Under the pieces are notes generated by a model. It had not been told where the DNA came from, searched no databases, and worked only from the letters and a program-made list of their open reading frames with translations. The translations under genes and the position numbers were made by a program. Below, in pieces: positions 1 to 8,066 of a DNA stretch of 64,000 nucleotides. The DNA comes from Phytopseudomonas straminea. Lineage in GTDB: Bacteria > Pseudomonadota > Gammaproteobacteria > Pseudomonadales > Pseudomonadaceae. Location of the stretch: contig NZ_FOMO01000002.1 in NCBI RefSeq assembly GCF_900112645.1, forward strand, positions 677,593-741,592, read 5' to 3'. Numbering within the stretch: the first letter of the stretch is position 1; each line of letters begins with the position of its first letter.

Positions 1-123
1 AGCGAGCGTGGCAAGCGCCACAGGGTTGAGATCGATACCGCGCACGCGATGGCCGGCGGCGAGCAGGTTCTTGGCCATGGGCAAGCCCATCGAGCCAAGC
101 CCGGCAAATGCAATTGTGGTCAT
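1..123 (-). CDS. NAD-binding beta-hydroxyacid dehydrogenase, N-terminal fragment cut by window edge
   Basis: Only the first 41 codons are inside the window. They begin MTTIAFAGLGSMGLPMAKNL, a Rossmann nucleotide-binding strand and loop of the GxGxMGxPMA type. This is typical of the 3-hydroxyisobutyrate / 2-hydroxy-3-oxopropionate / L-threonate dehydrogenase family. The ATG is preceded by AAGGA six bases upstream. It lies about 50 bp after the TRAP large permease on the same strand, so it is probably the last or a late gene of the transketolase-TRAP operon and would oxidise or reduce a hydroxyacid or sugar-acid intermediate. The substrate cannot be assigned from this fragment. Confidence 0.8.
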   Translation of the reverse strand, partial: MTTIAFAGLGSMGLPMAKNLLAAGHRVRGIDLNPVALATLA

Positions 124-172
124 GGAGATTCCTTGCCTGGCATGGCCCCTGCTCACGCAGGGGCCATGCCAA

Positions 173-1432
173 TCAGTAGAGGGTGAAGGCTGGCACGAAG
201 GAGATCAGCCCGAGCACCGTGAACGCCACCAGGTAGAAGGGCCATAGCTCACGCACTACCGCGCCCACCCGCTCACGCGAGATTGCCGCTGCGATGAACA
301 ACGTGGTGCCGACCGGCGGAGTGAAGAGACCCATGCTCAGGTTCACCGCCATCATGATGCCGAGCTGGATCGGATCCAGGCCGATGGCGTTGCCGATGGC
401 CACCAGGGTCGGGCCGAGCAGCAGGATCGCCGCTGGCAGGTCGAGGAACATCCCCACCGTCAGCATGATCAGGTTCAGCATCAGGATGACCATCCATGGC
501 GACTGCAGGGTTTGCGCCGTCCATTCGGCCACTGCGGTCGGGATCGCTTCGACGGTCAGCACGTAGCCCACCAAGTTGGAAGCGGCGATCACCAGCATCA
601 CCACGCCCGTCGTCACGGCGGTATGCACCAGCGCATCGTAGATGCGGCGCAAGGTCAGGTCGCGATACACCAGCGTGCTCACCAGCAGACCGTAGAACAC
701 CGCCAGCGCGCTGACTTCGGTCGGCGTGGCGATACCAGTGCGCAGCAGGATCACGATGAACGCCGGCATCCCCAGCGCCGGAGCGGCTGCCAGGGTCGCA
801 CGCAGCACGCCCTTGAGCGTGACCTCATCGGTCAGGCGCTTGAAGCCGCGCAGACGGCCCGACAGGTAGCAGACGATCATGAAGCCAGCGGCCAGCATCA
901 GGCCAGGCAGGATGCCGGCGAGAAACAGCGAGGCAATCGACTGGTTGGATACCGTGGCGAACAGGATCAGCGGGATCGACGGCGGAATCAGGCAGGCGAT
1001 GGTCGCCGACGAGGCCGTGGCCGCCGCGGCAAACGCGCCCGGATAGCCTTCGCGCTTCTGCCAGGGGATCAGCATCGAGCCGAGCGCCGAGGCTTCCGCC
1101 ACAGCCGAACCCGAGACGCCGCCGAACACCGTGGAGCCGACCACCGTCACCTGGCCCAGACCACCGTGAAAACGACCGACCAGCAGGGTGGCGAAGTGGA
1201 TCAGGCGCTTGCCCAGCGTGCCGCCCATCATCAGGCTGCCCGAGAGCATGAAGAACGGGATCGCCAGCAGCGGGAAGCTCTGCGTCGGTTGGAAGATCTT
1301 CACCACCGCGGCCACGCTGGGCATTTCACCGATGGTCACCGCCGCCAGGCCTGCGCTGATGATCAGCGCGTAGCCAACCGGTAGAGCCAGTGCCATCAGG
1401 ACACCAAAGACCAGGAGCATCATTAAGGTCAT
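173..1432 (-). CDS. TRAP transporter large permease subunit (DctM family)
   Basis: This 419-residue hydrophobic protein has about a dozen membrane segments and the usual length and motifs of the 12-TM DctM/TRAP-L subunit, including the FGGVSGSAVAEASALG and GLFTPPVGTTLF stretches. TRAP-L carries the Na+-driven translocation path in the inner membrane and works with the small DctQ subunit and the periplasmic DctP. The chosen ATG at 1432 overlaps the dctQ stop as ATGA, which argues against upstream starts. It completes a three-part uptake system inside a catabolic operon, so the substrate is probably the one processed by the neighbouring transketolase and dehydrogenases. The substrate itself is unknown. 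Confidence 0.92.
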   Translation of the reverse strand: MTLMMLLVFGVLMALALPVGYALIISAGLAAVTIGEMPSVAAVVKIFQPTQSFPLLAIPFFMLSGSLMMGGTLGKRLIHFATLLVGRFHGGLGQVTVVGSTVFGGVSGSAVAEASALGSMLIPWQKREGYPGAFAAAATASSATIACLIPPSIPLILFATVSNQSIASLFLAGILPGLMLAAGFMIVCYLSGRLRGFKRLTDEVTLKGVLRATLAAAPALGMPAFIVILLRTGIATPTEVSALAVFYGLLVSTLVYRDLTLRRIYDALVHTAVTTGVVMLVIAASNLVGYVLTVEAIPTAVAEWTAQTLQSPWMVILMLNLIMLTVGMFLDLPAAILLLGPTLVAIGNAIGLDPIQLGIMMAVNLSMGLFTPPVGTTLFIAAAISRERVGAVVRELWPFYLVAFTVLGLISFVPAFTLY

Positions 1433-1992
1433 ACACCCTCCTCGATCTGATGGGTACGCACGGCAAGCGGGTCGCTTGCCCGCAGCAGGTGAACGAGCGT
1501 GGTCAACGCGGTGAGGCCCAGCCCGACGAAGCCGACGATCAGCGACAGGTAGGCCCACTTCGCCGTGATGCCGGTCATTGGGTAGATTTCACTGCCGGTG
1601 ATCTCGACGACGTCGAGCCCGACCCACGTCAGGTAAAGGAAGGCCACGGCAATCAGCACCTGATGCCCGGCCACCAGTACCCGGTTGCCGACGCGCCCGA
1701 TCATGCTGTGCAATGCGGTAACGGCGATGTGCTGGCCGCGTTGGGCAGCCAGGACGATGCCGCCCATGATCAGCCACGGGAACAGTAGGTTGGGGATCTC
1801 GGTGGGCCAGCCCATGCTCTGGTTGGTGATGTAGCGCGCCACCACCTCGGCCATCAGGGACAGGAACATGACGACCATGGCGGTGAGTGCGACCACTGTA
1901 CTGATGGCCACGATGAGCGTGTCGATCCATTTCGCAGCCACGGCGATGACGCCTCCAGGCGCCGCAGCGCTGGAAGAAATATGCGCGGCCAT
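1429..1992 (-). CDS. TRAP transporter small permease subunit (DctQ family)
   Basis: This 187-residue protein has four predicted membrane segments (about residues 22-44, 59-77, 98-116 and 139-162), the standard DctQ/TRAP-S layout. It contains the family-like stretch GWPTEIPNLLFPWLIMGG around the second helix. TRAP-S pairs with the large permease in the inner membrane. The start at 1992 gives MAAHISSS and leaves two bases between it and the dctP stop. Earlier in-frame starts would run into dctP. Its stop overlaps dctM by four bases, which implies translational coupling. Confidence 0.9.
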   Translation of the reverse strand: MAAHISSSAAAPGGVIAVAAKWIDTLIVAISTVVALTAMVVMFLSLMAEVVARYITNQSMGWPTEIPNLLFPWLIMGGIVLAAQRGQHIAVTALHSMIGRVGNRVLVAGHQVLIAVAFLYLTWVGLDVVEITGSEIYPMTGITAKWAYLSLIVGFVGLGLTALTTLVHLLRASDPLAVRTHQIEEGV

Positions 1993-1994
1993 GC

Positions 1995-2966
1995 TTACTT
2001 GCTCGCTTCCGAGACGATTAGCTCTACGAGCTCGGGGTACTGCTTCGACCACTTGTCGTAGACCGACTTGGTCTTGGCAGCGAATGCGGCCTGGTCGATC
2101 TCGTTGATCTGCACGCCGGCCTCGGTGAGCTTGCTGCGCAGCTCTGTATCCGCCGCCAGCGACATCTCACGATTGAGCTTGCCGGCTTCCACCGCAGCTT
2201 CCTTGATCGCCGCCTGATCGGCTTTGGACAAGCCCGCCCAAATCATCTTGCTGGCCAGCAGTGGCGTGGTTTCGTATTTGTGCCCGGTCAGCGAGATGTA
2301 CTTCTGCACCTCGTACAACTTGGACGAGTAGACGTTCATCAGCGGGTTCTCCTGACCGTCGAAGACGCCCTGCTGCAGTGCGATGTACAGCTCGGAGAAG
2401 GCCAGCGGGCCCGGGTTGGCACCCAGCGCCTTGAAGATGTCCAGAGTCATGGTGTCAGGCGGGGTACGCACCTTGATGCCCTGCAGATCTTCGGGTTTGA
2501 CGATGGGGCGCTTGTTGTTGCTGGTGTGGCGGATGCCGTTGTCCCACAGCGCCAATACCACCAGCCCTTTCTTGTTGGCGGCCTCGTCGAGCTTGGCACC
2601 GACCGGGCCGTCGACCACCTGGTAGGCATGCTCGAGATCGCGGAACAGGAACGGCAGGCCGACCACGTTGAACTCCGGCACCACGCCGGCGGTACTGCCC
2701 TGGGAGTTGGTGCTGAAGGCCAGCGAGCCCAGGCGCATGTTGGTCAGGGACTCGACGTCGTCGCCGAATTGCGCGCTGCCGCCAACCTCGACCTTGACAC
2801 GGCCCTCGGTCTTCTCGGCAACCAGTTCGGCGAATTTCTGCGAGGCCACCGCCTTCGGGTTACCCGGCGCAGCGTTATGGGAAAGGCGCAGCACTTGCTG
2901 AGACCAGCTGGTGGAGGCAGTAGCCAGTGCGAAGGTCGCCGCGATTGCGATCAGTGTCTTCTTCAT
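1995..2966 (-). CDS. TRAP transporter substrate-binding protein (DctP family)
   Basis: This 323-residue protein has a cleavable signal peptide (MKKTLIAIAATFALATAST, cut near SWSQ). The mature part is DctP-like: an early LRLSHNAAPGNPK segment, the GIKVRTPPDT motif with the arginine that normally clamps the ligand carboxylate, and LQQGVFDGQENP in the hinge region. The family binds organic and sugar acids in the periplasm and delivers them to DctQM. The conserved arginine suggests a carboxylate ligand, by inference. Spacing to dctQ is two bases. A stable stem-loop at 3023-3049 separates it from the dehydrogenase gene upstream. Confidence 0.93.
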   Translation of the reverse strand: MKKTLIAIAATFALATASTSWSQQVLRLSHNAAPGNPKAVASQKFAELVAEKTEGRVKVEVGGSAQFGDDVESLTNMRLGSLAFSTNSQGSTAGVVPEFNVVGLPFLFRDLEHAYQVVDGPVGAKLDEAANKKGLVVLALWDNGIRHTSNNKRPIVKPEDLQGIKVRTPPDTMTLDIFKALGANPGPLAFSELYIALQQGVFDGQENPLMNVYSSKLYEVQKYISLTGHKYETTPLLASKMIWAGLSKADQAAIKEAAVEAGKLNREMSLAADTELRSKLTEAGVQINEIDQAAFAAKTKSVYDKWSKQYPELVELIVSEASK

Positions 2967-3022
2967 GAGCTTAACCCTACTTTTCTTATTGATATTGTCT
3001 GTATTAAGTACTGCACATTACT

Positions 3023-3049
3023 CGTGCAGGCCCTCTTTTGGCCTGCACG
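3023..3049 (-). other. Intercistronic stem-loop upstream of dctP
   Basis: CGTGCAGGCC at 3023-3032 pairs perfectly with GGCCTGCACG at 3040-3049 around a 7-base loop. On the minus strand no T-run follows, so this is not a classical terminator. It sits between the dehydrogenase stop and the dctP start. Such hairpins often stabilise the processed mRNA of a binding protein, giving it higher expression than its flanking genes. That role is inferred. Confidence 0.55.
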
Positions 3050-3068
3050 TAAACAACCGGCGTAATCC

Positions 3069-3833
3069 TCAGCCGTGGATGAGCATGCCTCCGTTGACGT
3101 CGATCACGGCACCGGTGATGTAGGCCGACAGGTTCGAGGCGAGGAACAGGTAGGCACCGGCCACTTCCTCGGCGTTGCCAAGGCGGTTGAGCGGGATGCT
3201 GGCGGCGATCTCGGCCTTCTGCTGATCGCTGAGCTTGCCGGCGCTGATATCGGTCTGGATCAGGCCGGGCGTCACGCAGTTGACGCGAATGTTGCTCGGG
3301 CCGAACTCGCGCGCCATGGCCTTGGCCAGGCCCAGCACACCGGCTTTGGCCGCCGAGTAATGCGGGCCGCCGAGAATACCGCCGCCACGCTGGGCCGATA
3401 CCGAGGACATACAGGCAATCGCGCCACCGCCCTGCGCCTGCATATGCGGGATGACCGCCTGGGACAGGTAGAGCACGCCGCGCAGGTTGACGTCGAGGAT
3501 GCGATCCCAGCTCACCGGGTCGATCTCCAGGGTCTTCACCGGCTGAGTGATGCCGGCGTTGTTGATCAGCACATCGATCTGGCCGAAGTCGGCGATGGCG
3601 CGCTCGGTGGCCTTGAGGCAGGCGTCCTTGTCCGCCACGTTGCAGGCGTAGCCACGGTGCTCGGGGCCGATGGCGGCAGCGGCCTCGATGGCAGCCCCTT
3701 CATCCAGATCGAGAATCGCCACCTTGGCGCCGTGGCTGGCGAACAGGCGAGCGGTGGCCAGGCCGATACCGCGCGCCGAGGCCGCGCCCGAGATCATGGC
3801 GACCTTGCCAGCGAGAAGAAGAGCGTTATTCAT
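3069..3833 (-). CDS. SDR family NAD(P)-dependent oxidoreductase
   Basis: This 254-residue classical short-chain dehydrogenase has the cofactor motif SGAASARGIG near residue 15, the structural NNAG motif near 90, a catalytic Ser in MSSVSAQRG and the YSAAK catalytic Tyr/Lys pair near 160. The C-terminus (GAVIDVNGGMLIHG) is the usual FabG-like end. It probably oxidises a secondary alcohol of a sugar or polyol to the ketone used by the adjacent transketolase. It lies 66 bp after the transketolase C-subunit gene and before dctP. The substrate is unknown, and FabG-like annotations would be misleading here because of the catabolic context. Confidence 0.9.
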   Translation of the reverse strand: MNNALLLAGKVAMISGAASARGIGLATARLFASHGAKVAILDLDEGAAIEAAAAIGPEHRGYACNVADKDACLKATERAIADFGQIDVLINNAGITQPVKTLEIDPVSWDRILDVNLRGVLYLSQAVIPHMQAQGGGAIACMSSVSAQRGGGILGGPHYSAAKAGVLGLAKAMAREFGPSNIRVNCVTPGLIQTDISAGKLSDQQKAEIAASIPLNRLGNAEEVAGAYLFLASNLSAYITGAVIDVNGGMLIHG

Positions 3834-3899
3834 GCAAAAGATCCTTGCAGTAGCGCCGGCAAGCGGCGCGTGGAAATGTGGGTCAGCGTGACGCCGCGT

Positions 3900-4898
3900 T
3901 CAGCCGAGCCAGCCCTTGATGGTGGCCGACATCGCCTCGGTGGAAATCCCGTAGCGGTCGTGCAGGGTCGGCAGCGCGCCGGCGTCGAGGAAGGCATCGG
4001 GTAGTGCGATCTGACGAAATTGCGGGGTCACACCAGCGGTCAACAGCGCGGTCGCGACGGCTTCACCAAGGCCGCCAATCGAGCTGTGGTTCTCGGCCAC
4101 GACCACCAGACGGCCGGCGCGGCCGGCTTCAAGCAGGATGGTCGTGACATCCAACGGCTTGATGGTCGGCACGTGCAGCACACCGACGTCGACCTTGTCC
4201 GCCTCCAATGCCTTGGCCACTTCCAGTGCGCGCATGGTCAGAATCCCGGACGAGATCACCAGCACATCACGGCCGTCGCGCAGCATCTTGGCCTTGCCCA
4301 GTTCGAAGCTGTAGCCGTATTCGTCGAGCACCAGCGGCACGTTGCCACGCAGCAGACGCATGTAAACCGGGCCATTGTGATCGGCGATCTGCGCCACGGC
4401 CTGTTCGGTGTCGAGCGCATCGCAGGGGTCGACGATGGTCATGCCGGGGATGCCACGCATCAGCGCGATGTCCTCGGTGGCCTGGTGGCTGGGGCCGTAG
4501 CCGGTGGTGAGGCCGGGCAGCGCGCAGCACAGTTTGACGTTGAGGTTTTCCTCGGCGATCACCTGGTGCACGAAGTCATAGGCGCGGCGGGTGCCGAACA
4601 CCGCGTAGGTGGTGGCGAACGGCACGAAGCCTTCCTTGGCCATGCCGCCGGCGGCGGCCATCAGCAGTTGCTCGGCCATGCCCATCTGGAAGAAGCGATC
4701 CGGGTAAGCCTGACCGAACAGGTGCAGGTCGGTGTACTTGGCCAGGTCGGCAGTCAGGCCAACGATCTCCGGGCGGTTGGCGGCCAACTCGACCAGGGCC
4801 TTGCCGAACGGGGCCGACTGTACGCGCTGCCCTTCGGAGGCAATCGAGGCAATCATCGCCGAGGTGGTCAGGCGGGGTTTCTTGGCGGTGGTGCTCAT
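3900..4898 (-). CDS. Transketolase, C-terminal (pyrimidine-binding) subunit
   Basis: This 332-residue protein equals the second half of a full-length transketolase. It has the pyrimidine-binding domain with the MGMAEQLLMAAAGGMA segment carrying the glutamate that activates thiamine diphosphate, GPSHQATEDIALMRGIPGM, and a C-terminal transketolase_C domain (LRDGRDVLVISSG onward). It must pair with the N-subunit encoded immediately upstream, and their ATGA overlap (4895-4898) supports 1:1 translation. The ATG at 4898 is preferred because longer alternatives would lie inside the N-subunit gene. Split transketolases are known in archaea and in catabolic clusters, for example apulose-4-phosphate and sulfosugar transketolases. 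Whether this one acts on such a sugar is inference. Confidence 0.9.
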   Translation of the reverse strand: MSTTAKKPRLTTSAMIASIASEGQRVQSAPFGKALVELAANRPEIVGLTADLAKYTDLHLFGQAYPDRFFQMGMAEQLLMAAAGGMAKEGFVPFATTYAVFGTRRAYDFVHQVIAEENLNVKLCCALPGLTTGYGPSHQATEDIALMRGIPGMTIVDPCDALDTEQAVAQIADHNGPVYMRLLRGNVPLVLDEYGYSFELGKAKMLRDGRDVLVISSGILTMRALEVAKALEADKVDVGVLHVPTIKPLDVTTILLEAGRAGRLVVVAENHSSIGGLGEAVATALLTAGVTPQFRQIALPDAFLDAGALPTLHDRYGISTEAMSATIKGWLG

Positions 4899-5746
4899 CG
4901 GGCGACTCCCTGGGCTTGGTCGAGAATATCGAGGGCCTGCTGCCACTCGGCCTGGTCGACACGAATGAAGTGGTTCTTCTCGCGGGTTTCGAGGAATGGC
5001 ACGCCCTTGCCCATCAGGGTGTCGCAGAGGATCACGCGAGGCTTGGCTTCGGTGAGGTTGCGCGCGGTGTCGAAGGCCTCGATGACCGCGGCGAGGTCGT
5101 TGCCGTCGACACGCTGTACGTGCCAGCCGAACGCCGCCCACTTGTCAGCGAGCGGCTCGAAGCCCAGCACCTTGGTCGAAGGGCCATCCGCTTGCTGGTT
5201 GTTGATGTCCACCAGGCAGATCAGATTACCCAGGCCATGGTGAGCCGCGCTCATCGCGGCTTCCCAGGTCGAACCTTCGTCCAGTTCGCCATCGGACATC
5301 GAGTTGTAGACGAACGCCGGGTTGCCCTTCAGGCGCAGGCCGAGCGCCATGCCCACGGCAATCGGCAGGCCCTGGCCGAGCGAGCCACCCGACATTTCCA
5401 TGCCTGGCGTGTAGGTCGCCATGCCCGACATGGGCAGGCGGCTGTCATCGCTGCCGTAGGTTTCCAGTTCTTCTTCGGGGATGACCTTCGCCTCGATCAA
5501 CGCCGCGTAGAAGGCGATGGCGTAATGGCCGTGGGACAATAGGAAGCGGTCGCGACCTTCCCAGGTGGGGTCTTCGGGGCGCAGGTTCAGCGCATGGCAG
5601 TAAGCGGTCGCCAGCACGTCGGCGTAACCAAGCGCCTGACCGACGTAACCTTGGCCTTGGACCTCACCCATCTGCAGCGCGAAGCGGCGGATGCGATAGG
5701 CGCCCTCGGCAACCTTGGCGTGGACGGAAGAATTATTGTTCTGCAC
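4895..5746 (-). CDS. Transketolase, N-terminal (TPP-binding) subunit
   Basis: This 283-residue protein covers the diphosphate-binding half of transketolase: LSHGHYAIAFYAAL, GSLGQGLPIAVGMALG and the Mg2+/TPP motif MSDGELDEGSTWEAAMSAAH followed by VDINNQQADG. In housekeeping transketolases the motif begins GDGE. Here the first Gly is Ser, which I recall from other split or cluster-encoded homologues. With the C-subunit it should move a two-carbon ketol unit between a ketose and an aldehyde acceptor in the cytoplasm. It is the first gene of the minus-strand operon, and its start is preceded by AAGGAG. A LysR gene is divergent across a 194-bp spacer with inverted repeats. Confidence 0.9.
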   Translation of the reverse strand: MQNNNSSVHAKVAEGAYRIRRFALQMGEVQGQGYVGQALGYADVLATAYCHALNLRPEDPTWEGRDRFLLSHGHYAIAFYAALIEAKVIPEEELETYGSDDSRLPMSGMATYTPGMEMSGGSLGQGLPIAVGMALGLRLKGNPAFVYNSMSDGELDEGSTWEAAMSAAHHGLGNLICLVDINNQQADGPSTKVLGFEPLADKWAAFGWHVQRVDGNDLAAVIEAFDTARNLTEAKPRVILCDTLMGKGVPFLETREKNHFIRVDQAEWQQALDILDQAQGVAR

Positions 5747-5860
5747 GCGGTTCTCCTTAATACGGCCCGGCGTTTGAAGCTACCGGTGCCTGATCGTCTC
5801 GGTCGGAGAAGCAAATCTCCTTAACTGCCGAACGTCCTAGAAGGCCGCTCAACCAGTGAG

Positions 5861-5906
5861 ATCAAGGCTATTCGCTTGATTTTTTGCGCTCAAACGAATA
5901 ATCAAG
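5861..5906. promoter_or_regulatory. Inverted-repeat operator region between transketolase operon and LysR gene
   Basis: ATCAAG at 5861-5866 faces CTTGAT at 5875-5880 across 8 bases, and ATCAAG recurs at 5901-5906. TATTCG at 5869-5874 also mirrors CGAATA at 5895-5900. Overlapping dyads of this size in a divergent promoter are what LysR-type regulators usually occupy. The neighbouring GcvA-like regulator (5941-6879) is the obvious candidate. Binding is inferred. Confidence 0.5.
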
Positions 5907-5940
5907 CCATATAGATGAACTGAACTCATGTGAAAGCGCG

Positions 5941-6879
5941 ATGCAAAGCCGAACCTCTCTCAAGGCAATTCAGGCGTTCGAAGCGGCAGCGAGGCTGTCG
6001 TCCTTCGCACTCGCCGCAGAAGAACTGTTTGTTACACCCTCGGCGATCAGCCATCAGATAAAACTTTTGGAAGAGCAGTTTGGTGTGCGCCTGTTCCACC
6101 GCGTTCACCGCGCAGTGGTGCTGACCGATGCCGGCCGTGTGTATGCGGAAGAGGTTTCAGCGGCCTTTGCCAGGATCGACATCGCCACCCGCGAACTAGG
6201 GCGCACGGCCAAAAGCGACATCCTCACCGTGCACTCCACACCGAGTTTCGCGACTCAATGGTTGATGCCGCGCCTGGCCCGGTTCAGCGCCCTTGAACCG
6301 GATATCGACGTGCGGCTGAATGCTTCGTATCCAGCCCCTGCCGATCTCCTGACTCAGGGTGTGGATATCGATATCCGCTATGGCATGAAACGCCTGCAAC
6401 CAGCCGGCACCATGGTGCTGCCCTTTCCGACCGAGACCATCGTGCCGCTTTGCGCACCATCGCTGGCCAATGGTGAACAGCAGATTCGTGTACCAGAAGA
6501 TCTGCGCCATCACATGCTGATACACAGCGAGGTCTGCCTAGTGAGCTGGCGCGATTGGATGCGCCAGCATCGCAAGGTGACCCTCGACATATCCCGCGGG
6601 CCACGCTTTGATCGTTCATTCATGGCGATCAGCGCCGCAGTGGATGGCCAGGGTATATGTCTGGAGAGCTTGCTGCTCGTGCAACGCGAACTCGAGACAG
6701 GGCGCCTGGTAGCGCCCTTCGGGCTTGAAGGCCCCAGAGTCCAGGGTTATACCTTTAATGTCCTTAAGTCATACGCGGAGCTTCCAAAGATACGCAGCTT
6801 CCAGGACTGGCTATTCAACGAACTTGAAGATCACCACTCGCCAAACAAGCCAACGCGGGCAGTTAAAAGAAGCAGCTAA
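5941..6879 (+). CDS. LysR family transcriptional regulator (GcvA-like)
   Basis: This 312-residue protein has an N-terminal winged HTH (residues about 5-64, with LAAEELFVTPSAISHQIKLL as the helix-turn-helix) and a LysR substrate-binding domain from about residue 90. The N-terminus and the SYPAPADLLTQGVDIDIRYG segment resemble GcvA-type regulators, many of which sense sugar or amino-acid derivatives. It is transcribed away from the transketolase-TRAP operon and most likely activates it. No strong Shine-Dalgarno precedes the ATG at 5941. The effector is unknown. Confidence 0.9.
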   Translation: MQSRTSLKAIQAFEAAARLSSFALAAEELFVTPSAISHQIKLLEEQFGVRLFHRVHRAVVLTDAGRVYAEEVSAAFARIDIATRELGRTAKSDILTVHSTPSFATQWLMPRLARFSALEPDIDVRLNASYPAPADLLTQGVDIDIRYGMKRLQPAGTMVLPFPTETIVPLCAPSLANGEQQIRVPEDLRHHMLIHSEVCLVSWRDWMRQHRKVTLDISRGPRFDRSFMAISAAVDGQGICLESLLLVQRELETGRLVAPFGLEGPRVQGYTFNVLKSYAELPKIRSFQDWLFNELEDHHSPNKPTRAVKRSS

Positions 6880-7030
6880 CGCTGATCCCGCGTATTAGTG
6901 CTCCTTACCTCAAATGCCTAAATCTTTGATCAAGAGCTACAGTCCGTAGGACTGCCGTCCGAGCAACAGTAACCAGAGCCGAATCATTCGCCATATGTGC
7001 ATAAACAGGCTTCTGAAAAATTGAAGCGGT

Positions 7031-7945
7031 CTACGCCTTGGCCTCGCTAGCCCAGCTGCGTAGAAGTTGGCAGAAATGCTCCGCCGCTCTGGAAACGGGG
7101 CGATCCGTCGGGGTCGTCAGGCCGACTGGAGCGCGTAATAGCGGGCTGGAGAACGGCAGCGCCCTGACGATCCCCAAGCGCAGATCCAGGTCGACCACGC
7201 CGCGTTGTACGAACCATACGGCGTTATGGTCCTGCACATACACGCGAGAAAAGGTTTCGCTAAGCGACTCGAAAATTTGCAAGCCTTCGCCGGCATTTTG
7301 CGAGAGCAGAAAGTTGTCAACGCTGGTGCGCACCAGTGTGCCCTGTGGTGAGGCGATCAACACGTAGGGGCGCAGGTCTTCGAGATGCAGGCGCTCCAAT
7401 CCCGCGAGCGGGTGATCGTGGCGTACCACCATCAGCAGGTCTTCTTCATAAAGCGCTTCGAACATCACGCCGAGCATGTCACGACCAATCAGCCGGCCAA
7501 CGATAAGGTCGATATCGCGGGTACGCAACTTGCCCACCAGATATTCGTACACGCCGGATAGCACCTGTACCCGTACCTGCGGATAACGCTCACGCATTTG
7601 AGCGATTACTGGCGCCAGCATGTATCCCGCGGCCGTCGGCAAAGCGCCGATACGCAACAGCTCCGGCGCATGGTCGGCAACCTGCGCCTGATCCATGGCC
7701 TGGTTGAAACTGGCCAGGGTCTGCGCAGCGTGCTTGTGGAAGGTCTCTCCCGCCTGGGTGAGTTGCATGCCCTTGCGGCCACGAATCACCAATTGAACGC
7801 CCAGCTCGTGTTCCAGCTCCTTGAGGCTCTTGGAGACGGCAGAGAGGGTGATGTGCAGAAGCTTGGCCGCCGTGGCGAGGCTGCCGGAGCTGACTACGGC
7901 GAGAAATACCCGCAGGTGACGAAGGCTGATTGTGGATTGGCTCAT
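7031..7945 (-). CDS. LysR family transcriptional regulator (PcaQ/GalR-type effector domain)
   Basis: This 304-residue LysR regulator has an HTH near residues 5-63 (LATAAKLLHITLSAVSKSLK) and an effector domain from about residue 95 that includes LRTRDIDLIVGRL and FVQRGVVDLDLRLG. The overall pattern resembles PcaQ-like regulators of aromatic-acid degradation. It is divergent from the TIM-barrel/SDR/MHS operon starting at 8067 and probably controls it through the repeated ATCAACC sites between them. It converges on the GcvA-like gene across about 150 bp that hold only a small CAGTCC/GGACTG hairpin (6940-6954). Confidence 0.88.
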   Translation of the reverse strand: MSQSTISLRHLRVFLAVVSSGSLATAAKLLHITLSAVSKSLKELEHELGVQLVIRGRKGMQLTQAGETFHKHAAQTLASFNQAMDQAQVADHAPELLRIGALPTAAGYMLAPVIAQMRERYPQVRVQVLSGVYEYLVGKLRTRDIDLIVGRLIGRDMLGVMFEALYEEDLLMVVRHDHPLAGLERLHLEDLRPYVLIASPQGTLVRTSVDNFLLSQNAGEGLQIFESLSETFSRVYVQDHNAVWFVQRGVVDLDLRLGIVRALPFSSPLLRAPVGLTTPTDRPVSRAAEHFCQLLRSWASEAKA

Positions 7946-7955
7946 GGAGGCGGCC

Positions 7956-8020
7956 CAATTTAATCAACCCACAGGTTAATTTCAGGCTGATTTTTTATCA
8001 ATTTAATCAACCTGAGGTTT
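7956..8020. promoter_or_regulatory. Duplicated LysR operator candidate (CAATTTAATCAACC direct repeat)
   Basis: The 14-mer CAATTTAATCAACC occurs at 7956-7969 and again at 7999-8012, exactly 43 bp apart. Each copy is followed within 3-4 bases by GGTT, giving AACC-N4-GGTT and AACC-N3-GGTT dyads. The tract is AT-rich against its surroundings and lies in the 121-bp spacer between the LysR gene and the operon it probably regulates. A spacing of four helical turns suits two LysR dimers on one face of the DNA. The function is inferred. Confidence 0.55.
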
Positions 8021-8066
8021 CACTTAGCATCCCCGGTAAATCCAATAACACCAAATCAGGATTCCA

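Noticed and set aside
512..1384. Long plus-strand open frame opposite the TRAP permease
   Set aside because: It is an antisense shadow in GC-rich DNA; its translation is His/Gln/Arg-rich with no domain, while the opposite strand encodes a clear DctM protein.
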